Below, piece by piece: positions 34,144-43,087 of a DNA stretch of 64,000 nucleotides (its first letter is position 1; each line of letters begins with the position of its first letter). Source of the DNA: Bacteroidia bacterium (GTDB lineage Bacteria; Bacteroidota; Bacteroidia; Chitinophagales; Chitinophagaceae); NCBI GenBank assembly GCA_030429205.1, contig JAUICZ010000001.1:2036806-2100805 (forward strand), read 5' to 3'. Position numbers and translations under genes: made by a program. The notes beneath the pieces were generated by a model that made no database searches, had not been told where the DNA came from, and saw only the letters and a program-made list of their open reading frames with translations.

Positions 34144-34151
34144 CAAAATTA
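34144..34151 (-). promoter_or_regulatory. -7 promoter box of tatA
   Basis: TAATTTTG on the minus strand matches TAnnTTTG, 24 bases before the tatA start codon. Confidence 0.45.
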
Positions 34152-34233
34152 AGGTTAATAAATGATTAATATAGCGTTTTAGGTCTTTTTCTTATTAAAA
34201 TTTTAATTGTCTGATAATCAGGTGTTTGGGTGA

Positions 34234-35313
34234 TTATCCCATCTTTTCTTTGGTTTGTTTACTCATCCCTTTTGTGTAAGTACGCCATTTTTCTATTACC
34301 TGTACCATATCATCTGGCAGCTCAGAATTAAAGAGTACTTGCTTTTTTGTTGCAGGGTGTTCAAAACCAAGCTCCTTTGCATGTAGTGCATGCCTGGGCA
34401 TTATCTTAAAGCAGTTTTCTACAAACTGTTTGTATTTAGTGAAGACAGTACCTTTTACAATTTTATCACCTCCGTATGTTCCATCATTAAATAAAGGGTG
34501 TCCTATCATTTTCATGTGTACACGAATTTGATGAGTACGACCGGTTTCTAATCTTAACTCTACGAGTGTTACGTAATTAAAACGTTCAATAACCTTGTAG
34601 TGTGTAACAGCTTCTTTCCCATATTCACCGTCGGGGAAGGTTTCCATTTTTTTACGATGTTTTGGGTGTCTGCCAATATGAGCTTCAATCGTACCTTCAT
34701 CATTTTCCAGATCTCCCCAAACAAGTGCAATGTATCTTCTATGTACGGTATGAGCTTTAAACTGTTTGGCTAAATATGTCATAGCCAATTCTGTCTTTGC
34801 AATAACCAGTAATCCGCTTGTGTTTTTATCAATTCTGTGTACTAAGCCTACTCTTTGCAGGTTGGTTGTATCTACATTCTGTTTGTTTAGGTAATGTAAT
34901 AAACCGTTCACAAGAGTACCGGTATAGTTTCCATTGCCGGGATGTACAACCATACCAACAGGTTTATGGATGATCATCACATCATCATCTTCATAAACTA
35001 TATCAAGTTCCAGCTCTTCGGGTATTACTTCTGTGCTTTCTTGAGACCTGGTTTCAAACACAGTGATTTCATCTAAAGGCCTGATCTTATAGTTTGCTTT
35101 TGTAGGCAAACCATTTACAAGTATAACTTCCTGCTCAATGGCTTGTTGTATTTTGTTGCGAGTAGCATGTTCTATTTTGCTCATCACAAACTTGTCTATA
35201 CGAGTAGACTCTTGTCCCTTATCTACAGTTATTTTAAGCCGTATTACAGGTGGGGTGTCACTCTGTTCATCCAACTCGTCATCATCAATAATATCGTCAA
35301 TGTCGTCTATCAT
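34234..35313 (-). CDS. RluA/RluD family pseudouridine synthase
   Basis: A 359-residue enzyme with an N-terminal S4 RNA-binding domain (about 37-95; RIDKFVMSKIEHATRNKIQQ) and a catalytic domain with the diagnostic GLVHRIDKNTSGLLVIAKT near residue 160, where Asp is the nucleophile. GRTHQIRVHMKMIGHPLFND is also present. RluD makes pseudouridines 1911, 1915 and 1917 of 23S rRNA; other RluA paralogues exist, so the exact target is inferred. The N-terminal acidic stretch of about 15 residues is an addition. Confidence 0.9.
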   Translation of the reverse strand: MIDDIDDIIDDDELDEQSDTPPVIRLKITVDKGQESTRIDKFVMSKIEHATRNKIQQAIEQEVILVNGLPTKANYKIRPLDEITVFETRSQESTEVIPEELELDIVYEDDDVMIIHKPVGMVVHPGNGNYTGTLVNGLLHYLNKQNVDTTNLQRVGLVHRIDKNTSGLLVIAKTELAMTYLAKQFKAHTVHRRYIALVWGDLENDEGTIEAHIGRHPKHRKKMETFPDGEYGKEAVTHYKVIERFNYVTLVELRLETGRTHQIRVHMKMIGHPLFNDGTYGGDKIVKGTVFTKYKQFVENCFKIMPRHALHAKELGFEHPATKKQVLFNSELPDDMVQVIEKWRTYTKGMSKQTKEKMG

Positions 35314-35333
35314 GCTATTGGCAAAAATAAAAA

Positions 35334-35362
35334 ACTGCTACCGGTAAAGTAGCAGCTTTTAA
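35334..35362 (-). terminator. Terminator of the small lipoprotein gene
   Basis: CTGCTAC pairs with GTAGCAG around CGGTAAA; on the minus strand it is followed by TTTTTTATTTTT. It lies between the lipoprotein stop and the rluD-type start. Confidence 0.8.
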
Positions 35363-35390
35363 ATATGTTTAGTATATAACGGTATTCCTA

Positions 35391-35639
35391 TTAATATAAA
35401 TCACAGGTTTCTACAGTTGTTACGCCGTTTTCTGTACTTTCTTTAGAGTTTTCTTTACAAAGAGATTCAGCATTTTTCTTGGTATCCGTTAGCGTATACT
35501 CTGTTATTAAGGTATCCGGAAGGCCTGGTTTACCAGTATAAGCTATTTCGCACTGACAAATATAATCGCGAGTACAAGAACTGAGCCCAAATATAAAAAC
35601 AGATGCAATTGCTACTAATAGCCCTGTGCGTAGTTTCAT
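35391..35639 (-). CDS. Small cysteine-containing lipoprotein
   Basis: 82 residues from the ATG at 35639. The signal ends in FGLSSC (lipidated Cys about 22). The short mature part (RDYICQCEIAYTGKPGLPDT ... VETCDLY) has further cysteines in YICQCE, SLCKEN and TCDLY that could form disulfides. A longer reading from 35681 would put 14 residues before the signal and is less likely. Function unknown; similar small cysteine lipoproteins are common in Chitinophagaceae. Confidence 0.7.
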   Translation of the reverse strand: MKLRTGLLVAIASVFIFGLSSCTRDYICQCEIAYTGKPGLPDTLITEYTLTDTKKNAESLCKENSKESTENGVTTVETCDLY

Positions 35640-35785
35640 GTAGTTGTTATTTAACGGTTGAAGATAAAATGAATTTTTCATTCACACAAACACAAATTTC
35701 TGTGAAATATATGTTTAAGTGAATGTTAGGTAAACAATCGCCTTGGTTTTATTCTTACATTAGTAGTTACAGAGTGGAATAAAAG

Positions 35786-36685
35786 ATGCTTTTAGAACAA
35801 ACACACATAGATAATCTTGAACTGATAGCTAAACAGGTTGTGGAAGGTTTTATCATTGGGTTACACAAAAGCCCTTTTCATGGTTTTTCTGTAGAGTTCG
35901 CAGAACATAGGTTATATAATAATGGAGACCCGTTGCGACATATAGATTGGCGAGTTTATGGTAGAACAGATAAACTTTTTGTGAAAAAGTATGAAGAGGA
36001 GACAAATTTAAGGTGCTGTATAGCTATTGATACGTCTTCATCAATGTATTTCCCGCAGAACAGACCAAGTAAGTTGCAATATTCTATTGTTGGTACCGCC
36101 AGTTTATTGCATTTGCTTAAAAAGCAGTTAGATGCAGCATCGCTGGTGTTATTTGATGAGGATATCCGATATTTTTCAGCGACACGTTCATCTGCAAGTC
36201 ACTATAAGTTGTTGATGCACCAGTTGGAAACTGTACTTGCAAAAGAAATAAATGCTCAAACAGGTACAGGAGCAGCAAGGGCCTTGCATACTATTGCCGA
36301 TCAGATGCATAAAAGATCTCTGGTTGTAGTTTTTAGTGATATGTTAGACGATGCGGCGCAAATAGAGGAGGTGTTTTCTGCTCTTCAACACTTAAAGTTT
36401 AACAAACATGAGGTAATTCTTTTTCATACGCTGGATAAAGAGCAGGAGCAGCTTTTTGAGTTTGATAACAGACCTCTTGAGTTTGTAGATATGGAAACTG
36501 GTGAAAGGGTTAAATTGCAGCCGCAGCAAGCCAAAGAAGAATATATGGCAAAGATGGAAGCTTTCAGAAAGGAAATAGAGAGTAAGAGCCATCAATATAA
36601 GATAGACTACGTGCCTGTAGACCTTTCTGAGCCAATGGAGAAAGTTTTACACGCGTTTCTTTTGAAAAGAAATAAATTGCAGTAA
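35786..36685 (+). CDS. DUF58 family protein (vWA-like)
   Basis: A 299-residue DUF58 protein. The N-terminal part has the family start GFIIGLHKSPFHGFSVEFAE and YNNGDPLRHIDWRVYGRTDK; the rest is a von Willebrand A-like fold with the metal-site motif AIDTSSSMYF and a later LVVVFSDMLDD. DUF58 proteins are usually encoded beside a MoxR ATPase and help build a membrane complex, but no moxR gene is visible here. The ATG at 35786 is a good start. Confidence 0.88.
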   Translation: MLLEQTHIDNLELIAKQVVEGFIIGLHKSPFHGFSVEFAEHRLYNNGDPLRHIDWRVYGRTDKLFVKKYEEETNLRCCIAIDTSSSMYFPQNRPSKLQYSIVGTASLLHLLKKQLDAASLVLFDEDIRYFSATRSSASHYKLLMHQLETVLAKEINAQTGTGAARALHTIADQMHKRSLVVVFSDMLDDAAQIEEVFSALQHLKFNKHEVILFHTLDKEQEQLFEFDNRPLEFVDMETGERVKLQPQQAKEEYMAKMEAFRKEIESKSHQYKIDYVPVDLSEPMEKVLHAFLLKRNKLQ

Positions 36686-36707
36686 TTCAGTATAAATTCT
36701 TACCTTT
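36676..36707 (+). promoter_or_regulatory. Promoter of the DUF177-rpmF-plsX operon
   Basis: TTG at 36676-36678 and TACCTTTG at 36700-36707 are separated by 21 bases, a full match to the Bacteroidota -33/-7 pattern. The TTG lies in the last codons of the preceding gene. The leader to the first start codon is about 100 bases. Confidence 0.7.
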
Positions 36708-36813
36708 GCAGCCCGTTGAAGGTTTTTGATAAGTAGGGTTCTTTGTAAGAGTAGTAAGGGTAAGTAAAACAAGTAGTTACATATTATTGGTAGTTGTTTT
36801 GTGATTACCGGTA

Positions 36814-37389
36814 ATGCCAAATAGTCAAAAAATGAAAAGCCGCCGCGAGTTTGAAATAGCATGGGAAGGGTTGAAGCAGGGGGCTAGTGTTTTTGAGTAC
36901 GAGTTAGATGACAGCTTTTTTACTGCCGATGATGCTGAAAGAGACTACAGAGATCTGGATGCACAGGTAACATTAAAATTTGACAAGAAAACCAGTTTTT
37001 TTCTTTGTCATTTTGATATAGATGGAAGTGTTACAGTACCTTGCGACAGATGCGGACAGGATTTTAAGCTTAGGCTTTGGGACGAGTTCGACCTGTTGAT
37101 TAAGCTTGGTAGTGCAGATGATATGGAAGTGAGGGATGATGATGCAGATGTAGTATTCATTCCGCGTAGTGAGACAGTGATAGATATAAGGGATTGGTTG
37201 TATGAGTTTTTAACCTTGAGTATTCCGTTACAAAGAGTGCATCCCGACAAAGCAAACGGAGAAGAGGGGTGCGACCCTGAAGTGTTGAAGCTGTTAAATA
37301 AACTGGCAGCCAGTGAAGAGGAAGAAAAGCCAAAATCAGATATCTGGAAAGGTTTAGATGCCTTGAAAGAGCAAAATAAACGTAAATAG
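36814..37389 (+). CDS. yceD: DUF177 (YceD) family protein
   Basis: A 191-residue protein with the YceD/DUF177 signature: HFDIDGSVTVPCDRCGQDFK near residue 67 with its Cys pair, and IDIRDWLYEFLTLSIPLQRV. In bacteria and plastids this family is linked to 23S rRNA accumulation and is almost always encoded just upstream of rpmF, as here (21 bases). The start could also be the internal ATG at 36832. Confidence 0.88.
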   Translation: MPNSQKMKSRREFEIAWEGLKQGASVFEYELDDSFFTADDAERDYRDLDAQVTLKFDKKTSFFLCHFDIDGSVTVPCDRCGQDFKLRLWDEFDLLIKLGSADDMEVRDDDADVVFIPRSETVIDIRDWLYEFLTLSIPLQRVHPDKANGEEGCDPEVLKLLNKLAASEEEEKPKSDIWKGLDALKEQNKRK

Positions 37390-37410
37390 AATTAACTTAA
37401 ATTAATAGAA

Positions 37411-37617
37411 ATGGCCCATCCAAAACGACGCCAATCGCAACAACGTACTGCTAAACGCCGTACTCATTACAAGGCAACTCCTGAAACTTGGAGCGTAGAT
37501 AAAACTACGGGTGAAACTCACCTTCGTCACAGAGCGCATTGGTCTGAAGGTAAACTATACTATAAGGGTAACGTAGTAGTAGATAACACACCTTCTGTAG
37601 AAGAAGATAATCAATAA
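37411..37617 (+). CDS. rpmF: 50S ribosomal protein L32
   Basis: 68 residues with the L32 start [20 protein letters not shown]. It has no cysteines, so it is the zinc-free form; the fold is kept by other contacts. The tail ([10 protein letters not shown]) is acidic. It is located between yceD and plsX as in many bacteria. Confidence 0.95.
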   Translation: MAHPKRRQSQQRTAKRRTHYKATPETWSVDKTTGETHLRHRAHWSEGKLYYKGNVVVDNTPSVEEDNQ

Positions 37618-37641
37618 TAGCTCAACAGGTTAACCTATTTG

Positions 37642-38598
37642 ATGAAAATAGCGTTAGATATAATGGGCGGAGATTTCGCCCCGGAAGAAGCTATAAAAGG
37701 TGTACAGCTGTTCTTTGATGAATATCAGGGGCAGGATGTACACTTGTTGCTTATTGGACAGCCGGAAGCTGCTAATGAGTATATGCATCTTTTAGAATCT
37801 CATAAGGGTAAGTTTACCTTTGTTGAGGCTTCTGAGGTGATAGGTATGAATGAGCACCCTACCAAAGCTCTTAAAGAAAAGCAGAACTCAAGTATTGCCA
37901 TCGGTTTTGGTATGCTTCAAGCTAAAAAAGTAGACGCTTTAATTGGTGCGGGTAATACAGGTGCCATGATGGTTGGTGCTATGTACTCCGTTAAAAATAT
38001 TGATGGTGTGCAGCGCCCTACAATTGGTTCGCCTGTGCCAAGGGCAGATGGTGGAGCTAACCTGCTTTTAGATGTGGGGTTAAATGCAGATTGTAAACCA
38101 GAGAATTTGGTGCAATTTGCTGTCTTAGGCAGTATGTATGCCAAACATGTTACCGGTATAGATAATCCTAAGGTAGGGTTGCTTAATATTGGTGAAGAAG
38201 AGGGGAAAGGAAATATCCTGGCACAGGCTACATACCCGCTTTTAAAAGAGCAAAAAGACATCAACTTTGTTGGAAATGTAGAAGGAAGAAGTGTGTTTGA
38301 CAACAAAGTAGTAGATGTTATTGTCTGCGAAGGTTTTGTTGGTAACGTTATGTTGAAAATGATGGAGTCTATGCATCACATATTCGTTACTGAAAGAAAT
38401 TTAAAAGACGAATATTTAGATTCTTTAGACTACGAGCAGTTTGGTGGTATTCCTATTCTTGGTATTAACGATATCGTCATAATCGGACACGGTATTTCTC
38501 ATGCAACCGCGTTTAAGAATATGATAGAAAATGCAAGAAGGAATGTAGCTGCAGACTTGCCGAATATTTTAAAGTCGTACTTTAAGGCAGAAGCCTAA
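37642..38598 (+). CDS. plsX: Phosphate acyltransferase PlsX
   Basis: A 318-residue enzyme that turns acyl-ACP and phosphate into acyl-phosphate for phospholipid synthesis. The family start MKIALDIMGGDFAPEEAIKG and the motifs GMNEHPTKALKEKQNSS, ALIGAGNTGAMM and NVEGRSVFDNKVVDVIVCEG are visible. It begins 24 bases after rpmF. In most relatives fabH follows; here a convergent lipoprotein gene overlaps its stop by 4 bases instead, so the usual plsX-fabH link is broken. Confidence 0.94.
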   Translation: MKIALDIMGGDFAPEEAIKGVQLFFDEYQGQDVHLLLIGQPEAANEYMHLLESHKGKFTFVEASEVIGMNEHPTKALKEKQNSSIAIGFGMLQAKKVDALIGAGNTGAMMVGAMYSVKNIDGVQRPTIGSPVPRADGGANLLLDVGLNADCKPENLVQFAVLGSMYAKHVTGIDNPKVGLLNIGEEEGKGNILAQATYPLLKEQKDINFVGNVEGRSVFDNKVVDVIVCEGFVGNVMLKMMESMHHIFVTERNLKDEYLDSLDYEQFGGIPILGINDIVIIGHGISHATAFKNMIENARRNVAADLPNILKSYFKAEA

Positions 38599-39284
38599 TC
38601 GACCATCTCAATACCTTTACTTTCCACATAATCTTTTACAAAATTAGACGCATCAGCAATGCTGATACTCGAGTGGTATTCGTATGGTATGGTGATGCCG
38701 TTATTGATATTTACAAACCATATCATAGGAGTGAAGTATTCATCTGAGTATTCTGATGATAATCCCATAATGCCCACAATATGATCGTTATACCAAAAAG
38801 CTTTCTGTATTTCGCAAGAAGGGCCGCAGAACAATAATCTTGTTTTTGTTTTCTTAGCAATGTCAACAACAGATACTTCGTGATCTACCTCGCCACCTCT
38901 GGCAGTAAGCTTCCCATTTTTGTCAGCTTCAATAATTAACGAGTAGCTTAAAGGGTCTATGAATTTACTGGAATCTTTGTTGTACGTAATCAGTCTTTCA
39001 TAGTGTTTGAAGAATGTATCAGAAAGGTTTGCAGTTGTAGTGTACAACTCACCTGATATGGTGTCCGTCAGTCTGAAGCTATCTATGGAAAAGCTAATGT
39101 CCTCCTTACTATAAAATTCATCCCAACTTTTATAAATATCATCGTTCACATTCAATGATATTGTATTTGTCGTGTCAACATTTATAATGGCAACATCTTC
39201 AGTCGGTTCTTCCTCAGTACACGACTCAACAAATACTAAAGTGAATAAGCAAAGAAAAAATGATATATAGTTTGCCCCTCTCAT
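38595..39284 (-). CDS. Lipoprotein of unknown function
   Basis: 229 residues from the ATG at 39284. The signal ends in TLVFVESC (lipidated Cys about 22), then an acidic run TEEEPTED. The domain that follows alternates strands and helices (SLIIEADKNGKLTARGGEVD, LLFCGPSCEIQKAFWYNDHI) and has a CGPSC pair that might be redox-active or disulfide-bonded. I do not recognise the family. It converges on plsX with a 4-base overlap. Confidence 0.75.
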   Translation of the reverse strand: MRGANYISFFLCLFTLVFVESCTEEEPTEDVAIINVDTTNTISLNVNDDIYKSWDEFYSKEDISFSIDSFRLTDTISGELYTTTANLSDTFFKHYERLITYNKDSSKFIDPLSYSLIIEADKNGKLTARGGEVDHEVSVVDIAKKTKTRLLFCGPSCEIQKAFWYNDHIVGIMGLSSEYSDEYFTPMIWFVNINNGITIPYEYHSSISIADASNFVKDYVESKGIEMVD

Positions 39285-39364
39285 AAATATATCCACAAGG
39301 TACAATGAATATTACACAGATAGAACATTTAATATGCCTATTACATTATCTTTAGAAGTATTCT

Positions 39365-40012
39365 ATGACTGATATATATTGCATTAGCGGACTGGGTGCA
39401 GACGAACGCATATTTGCAAACCTATCCATCAGAAACGCAAACCTCATTCACATTCCCTGGCCGGAATATGATGTGCACGACGAGTTGCCTTGTTATGCAC
39501 AAAAAGTATCAGCATTGATCAAGGCTGAGAACCCTATAGTAATGGGTGTGTCTCTGGGAGGGATGTTAACGGTTGAAATTGCCAAGATGAGGCCGGTTAA
39601 AAAAACTATCCTCGTATCTACAGCAAAAACAACGTCGGAGTTACCCCCATATGATGGGCTGTTTGGTAAGCTGGTAAAATCTAAGATTGTGCCGGCATTT
39701 GTTTACAAAATGCCCAATAGAATATTAATGAATTTGTTCGGTGCAAAAAGTGAAGAAGATGATGCTTTAGTAGCTGCTATTTTAAAAGACTCTGATGGTA
39801 AGTTTATGAAATGGGCTATGCGTGCAATTGCTTTGTGGCAAAACGATACCTTCAAAGAACCTTTGACGCATATACATGGCACAGATGATAGGATGTTGTT
39901 TCCAGACACTGTCCATGCAGAACATTGGATAGAAGGAGGTGGGCATATGATGATATATAACAGGGCAGATGAAATAAGCAGAATAATAGAAGATGAGCTT
40001 AGGGTGATATGA
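39365..40012 (+). CDS. Alpha/beta hydrolase
   Basis: A 215-residue hydrolase: opening strand IYCISGLGADERIFANL with an oxyanion-like GLGAD, the nucleophile elbow VMGVSLGGML (Ser near 62), a probable acid in IHGTDDRMLFPD and the final His in IEGGGHMMIYNRA. Substrate unknown; such small enzymes are often esterases. Its stop overlaps the next gene's start by 4 bases (ATGA), so it is cotranslated with the DNA repair gene. Confidence 0.82.
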   Translation: MTDIYCISGLGADERIFANLSIRNANLIHIPWPEYDVHDELPCYAQKVSALIKAENPIVMGVSLGGMLTVEIAKMRPVKKTILVSTAKTTSELPPYDGLFGKLVKSKIVPAFVYKMPNRILMNLFGAKSEEDDALVAAILKDSDGKFMKWAMRAIALWQNDTFKEPLTHIHGTDDRMLFPDTVHAEHWIEGGGHMMIYNRADEISRIIEDELRVI

Positions 40013-40539
40013 TAAGCACAGCAAAAATAAAGACACCGGTAGGCGATATGATAGCAGGGGCTACAGACAATGGCATCTGTATGCTGGATTATGAGTATCG
40101 TAAAATGTTGCCTGCTATACAGAAACGTATAAGTAATCACCTTCAGGCTGATTTTGTTGAGCAGGAACACCCGCTTTTTATTGAACTGAAAACACAACTA
40201 GACGAATACTTTGCCGGTGAAAGAAAAGAGTTTGATTTACCCTTAGTGCTGTCTGGTACCGATTTTCAACAAGCAGTATGGAAGGCTTTGTTGCAAATAC
40301 CTTATGGCAAAACCAGAACCTATATGGAGCAAGCAAAGTTGCTTGGGGATGTAAATGCAATAAGAGCTGTGGCAAGGGCTAATGGGGAGAACTGTCTCGG
40401 TATTATCATTCCCTGTCATAGAGTAATAGGTAGTGACGGAAGCCTCACAGGCTACGCAGGTGGCTTAAGAGCAAAGAAATGGTTGCTGGAGCATGAAGCT
40501 AAATATGCAGGAGCTGCAGTACAACAAGCCATGTTTTAA
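40009..40539 (+). CDS. ogt: Methylated-DNA-[protein]-cysteine S-methyltransferase
   Basis: A 176-residue repair protein that takes alkyl groups from O6-alkylguanine onto its own cysteine. The active site is in ENCLGIIIPCHRVIGSDGSL (Cys in PCHR), preceded by the DNA-binding helix VWKALLQIPYGKTRTYMEQA and followed by GYAGGLRAKKWLLEHE. The N-terminal domain is short, as in Ogt. It overlaps the upstream hydrolase gene. Confidence 0.93.
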   Translation: MISTAKIKTPVGDMIAGATDNGICMLDYEYRKMLPAIQKRISNHLQADFVEQEHPLFIELKTQLDEYFAGERKEFDLPLVLSGTDFQQAVWKALLQIPYGKTRTYMEQAKLLGDVNAIRAVARANGENCLGIIIPCHRVIGSDGSLTGYAGGLRAKKWLLEHEAKYAGAAVQQAMF

Positions 40540-40549
40540 CTTATTTATC

Positions 40550-40557
40550 TAATTTTG
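40550..40557 (+). promoter_or_regulatory. -7 promoter box of the RNase P RNA gene
   Basis: TAATTTTG matches TAnnTTTG and ends 7 bases before the predicted 5' end of the RNA. Confidence 0.6.
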
Positions 40558-40563
40558 CAAGAT

Positions 40564-40910
40564 TACATGCCGGGTTATCGCGCTATTTAATTAGTGAGGA
40601 AAGTCCGAACAGCACAGAGTAGCACACCACCTAACGGGTGGGGTCGTGTAACAGCGATACAGATAGTGCCGCAGAAAATAACCGCCACAGCTTGCTGTGG
40701 TAAGGGTGAAAATGTAGGGTAAGAGCCTACGCGAGATCATGGTAACATGGTTTCGGGGTAAACCTTGTGTGCTGAAATGCCCAATAGGTGGATGCTTGAG
40801 GGTGACTCGCCCGATGTTCATGGGTAGGCAGATACAGGTGTTGTGTGAGCAACATCGCAGATAAATGATAACCGCCCGTAAGGGTACAGAATTCGGCTTA
40901 TAAGCATGTA
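40564..40910 (+). ncRNA. rnpB: RNase P RNA
   Basis: The catalytic RNA of RNase P, which trims tRNA 5' ends. The universal blocks are present: GAGGAAAGTCCGAACAGCAC with ACAG (CR-I region, 40597 onward), AAGGGTGAAAATGTAGGGTA then AGAGCCTACGCG (40699-40734), and ACAGAATTCGGCTTAT (40886-40901) at the 3' side. The terminal stem P1 pairs TACATGC (40564-40570) with GCATGTA (40904-40910), which sets the ends. Length, about 347 bases, is normal. It follows ogt by 24 bases but has its own promoter box. Confidence 0.95.
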
Positions 40911-40949
40911 TTAAATAAAAGAGCCCCGTACGGGGCTCTTTTATTTAAT
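40910..40949. terminator. Bidirectional terminator after rnpB
   Basis: A 40-bp perfect palindrome centred at CCCCGTACGGGG and ending in A-rich and T-rich arms, directly after the RNase P RNA. It also ends 2 bases before the convergent gene's stop codon at 40952, so it serves both. Confidence 0.92.
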
Positions 40950-40951
40950 GT

Positions 40952-41338
40952 TTAATAACTGATACAAAAAATACTTTCTCCTTCAACAAAGTTGTCAATA
41001 AAATTTTCTTTGAAGTTTTTCAAGTTCTCATCAAAGTATTCATCTTTTTTATTTAAGAAATTGTATGCAAAGATCACATCGCTTAAGGAAAGGTACGGTT
41101 TCTCATTTTCAAAATGATCAAAGAAATCTCTGGCCATTCCCTTTCGCTGATAGCTCACCACTTCAAAATATAATGCGTCCGAAGGGTCTGCTTCAGTGTC
41201 CGGAGATGGTACAAACAAATGCTGATACTTCTTAATGTACCCAGGAGCTTCTTTTAATTCATTCATTGAGAAATAATCGAAAGCATTCTTTTCGGGAGGG
41301 CTTTCAACTGGCTTTACATGATATATGTCTAACCCCAT
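40952..41338 (-). CDS. Protein of unknown function
   Basis: A 128-residue soluble protein with many aromatic and acidic residues (MGLDIYHVKPVESP, DYFSMNELKEAPGYIKKYQH, FFDHFENEKPYLSL). No signal peptide, membrane helix or known motif is visible, and I cannot name a family; the opening MGLDIYHV recurs in small Bacteroidota proteins. It starts 3 bases after the stop of the upstream copper-monooxygenase fusion gene, so both are probably on one transcript. Confidence 0.7.
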   Translation of the reverse strand: MGLDIYHVKPVESPPEKNAFDYFSMNELKEAPGYIKKYQHLFVPSPDTEADPSDALYFEVVSYQRKGMARDFFDHFENEKPYLSLSDVIFAYNFLNKKDEYFDENLKNFKENFIDNFVEGESIFCISY

Positions 41339-41341
41339 TTC

Positions 41342-42940
41342 TTAATGTTGTATTATCACTTTTTCTGTGAACTTATTGTGTGTGGTTCGCAGTTGTAATA
41401 TATAATTGCCATCAGGTAAGTCAGTAACAGAATACGGAGTTGCATGATAACCAGCAGCTGTTTGTTCGTCGCGTGTAAATTTCTTTACAATACGTCCTTG
41501 AATATCTATCAGGCTGATACTTACCTTGTCTGCTTTTTTCAAATAATACTTCACAAATAACTCCTTACTCGTAGGGTTTGGATAAGGGGTAAACATTTGT
41601 TGGTTATCGTAAGCAGTTAAGTTTTGAGATTTGATACCAACAGGGGTAGATGTATCGATGTAGATATTTTCATCTCCTGTTTGGTATTGTGTCCATATCA
41701 AATAAGTGATCATCATCTCATCCGTAGTAGCGTCCCCTGCTGTAACCTGTTTTGGTGGGTTACTAGGATTGTACGGATTATTGGTCGTGTTATCGTAAAA
41801 TGCTTCAGAGTGAATTGTGTTGCCTTTTTCAAGCCTTTTTAACTTTCTGAATAAATAAAAGCCTTGCCAGCTAAAGTCCCATTTGGGAATGTCTATAAAC
41901 TTGGTAGTGTCTGATCCTTTTACAGCATAACAATTAATGCTTCTGCCTATCAAGTGCATATGCGGTGCTACTCCAAGAATAGTAGCATCTGTTGGTAACA
42001 GGCTAAGAACGCTTGATGTTTGTTTATACAGCTGTGTTTGATTGGCAGGTATGTTCAGCGTAGAGGGTTGCATCTGGCAAAAAGCAGCCCCGAAATGATT
42101 CATTACAGGGTCTATTCTTACATTACGTGTGCTGGATGCACTGGTTAGGTAGAACTTGATCTTAGTACTATCTATTTGCCCCTGTGAGCCTGCCGGGTAG
42201 TGTATTTGAATAACTATATCTGCATTTTTAGGTATTTGTACCCCAAATCCGTTAGGGAAAGACATGGGTTGCGTGCCTGGTACCCAACCGCCAAGCATGA
42301 TGGCATCATTAGTGCCCGGTCCGCCAAAGCTTACATAACCAGGCCCGGGATGGTTAGCATCTAATTGAGCACAAACACCTGATGTGTCCGCATATACTAA
42401 TACGTGGTGTACTATATCTCTGTTGCCAGGTATAGCTTCAAAAGCGGTAATATACTGGTCTATAGATTGGTTGCTGGGTACTACAAAACACTGGTATACA
42501 TCCGCAGCATTAGCAGTCGATGTAAATGTAGGTATTTGAGTAACTAGATCAGGGGTGCCTGTAAGATCTCCGTCTTTACTAAAAGTAGGTGGAGGCGGGG
42601 CTAAATTGGGATCTCCCTGCGGCGTTCCGTTTGCTGCCCAATCTTTTATTGTTTGAATCTCTTTTTGGCTTAATAAGCGCTCATGCGCCAATCTGCTAAA
42701 GTTTGGGTCTGGTGGCCACGGTGGCATGTATCCTGTTTGTACAGCAGAAGATATAGCTCCCGCTTTATTTACAGCATCTTGATAGGTCATTAGCTCAAAA
42801 GGGCCAATGCCCGATGGCCTGTGACACGATGCACAGTTGTTGTATAATATAGGGGCCACATCTGTACTCCATTTTGGTGTTTGAGCCTGTATTGTGCTGA
42901 TGGATAACAGGGAACAAGTTAATAATAGTAGTTTTTTCAT
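41342..42940 (-). CDS. Cytochrome c/type II copper monooxygenase fusion with T9SS tail
   Basis: 532 residues. Signal peptide to about 20 (STIQAQ), a c-type haem site CASCH at 36-40 with the following MPPWPPDP typical of its domain, then a domain with every copper ligand of peptidylglycine hydroxylating/dopamine-beta monooxygenases: DIVHHVLVY (two His), VIQIHYPAG (third His), APHMHLIGRS (His-x-His) and TTDEMMITY (Met). The C-terminus is a T9SS type A sorting domain (PYPNPTSKELFVKYYLKK). It would act at the cell surface; the substrate is unknown. A paralogue lies at 49003. Confidence 0.85.
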   Translation of the reverse strand: MKKLLLLTCSLLSISTIQAQTPKWSTDVAPILYNNCASCHRPSGIGPFELMTYQDAVNKAGAISSAVQTGYMPPWPPDPNFSRLAHERLLSQKEIQTIKDWAANGTPQGDPNLAPPPPTFSKDGDLTGTPDLVTQIPTFTSTANAADVYQCFVVPSNQSIDQYITAFEAIPGNRDIVHHVLVYADTSGVCAQLDANHPGPGYVSFGGPGTNDAIMLGGWVPGTQPMSFPNGFGVQIPKNADIVIQIHYPAGSQGQIDSTKIKFYLTSASSTRNVRIDPVMNHFGAAFCQMQPSTLNIPANQTQLYKQTSSVLSLLPTDATILGVAPHMHLIGRSINCYAVKGSDTTKFIDIPKWDFSWQGFYLFRKLKRLEKGNTIHSEAFYDNTTNNPYNPSNPPKQVTAGDATTDEMMITYLIWTQYQTGDENIYIDTSTPVGIKSQNLTAYDNQQMFTPYPNPTSKELFVKYYLKKADKVSISLIDIQGRIVKKFTRDEQTAAGYHATPYSVTDLPDGNYILQLRTTHNKFTEKVIIQH

Positions 42941-43050
42941 TTGTAAGTACTTGAAGACACTAAGTTAAGTAAAAATGTAATACGTGTTTTTTTAACATTA
43001 TATCGCATTAGACGATAAAAGGTTACACATCCTTTTAGTTATATTGGTAT

Positions 43051-43058
43051 TATCTTTG
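43051..43058 (+). promoter_or_regulatory. -7 promoter box of valS
   Basis: TATCTTTG matches TAnnTTTG, 30 bases before the valS start codon. Confidence 0.55.
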
Positions 43059-43087
43059 CAACCTTTAATTAGCACGTAGCAAGAACA

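Noticed and set aside
40591-40821. A minus-strand reading frame inside the RNase P RNA gene
   Set aside because: The sequence conservation there belongs to the RNA.
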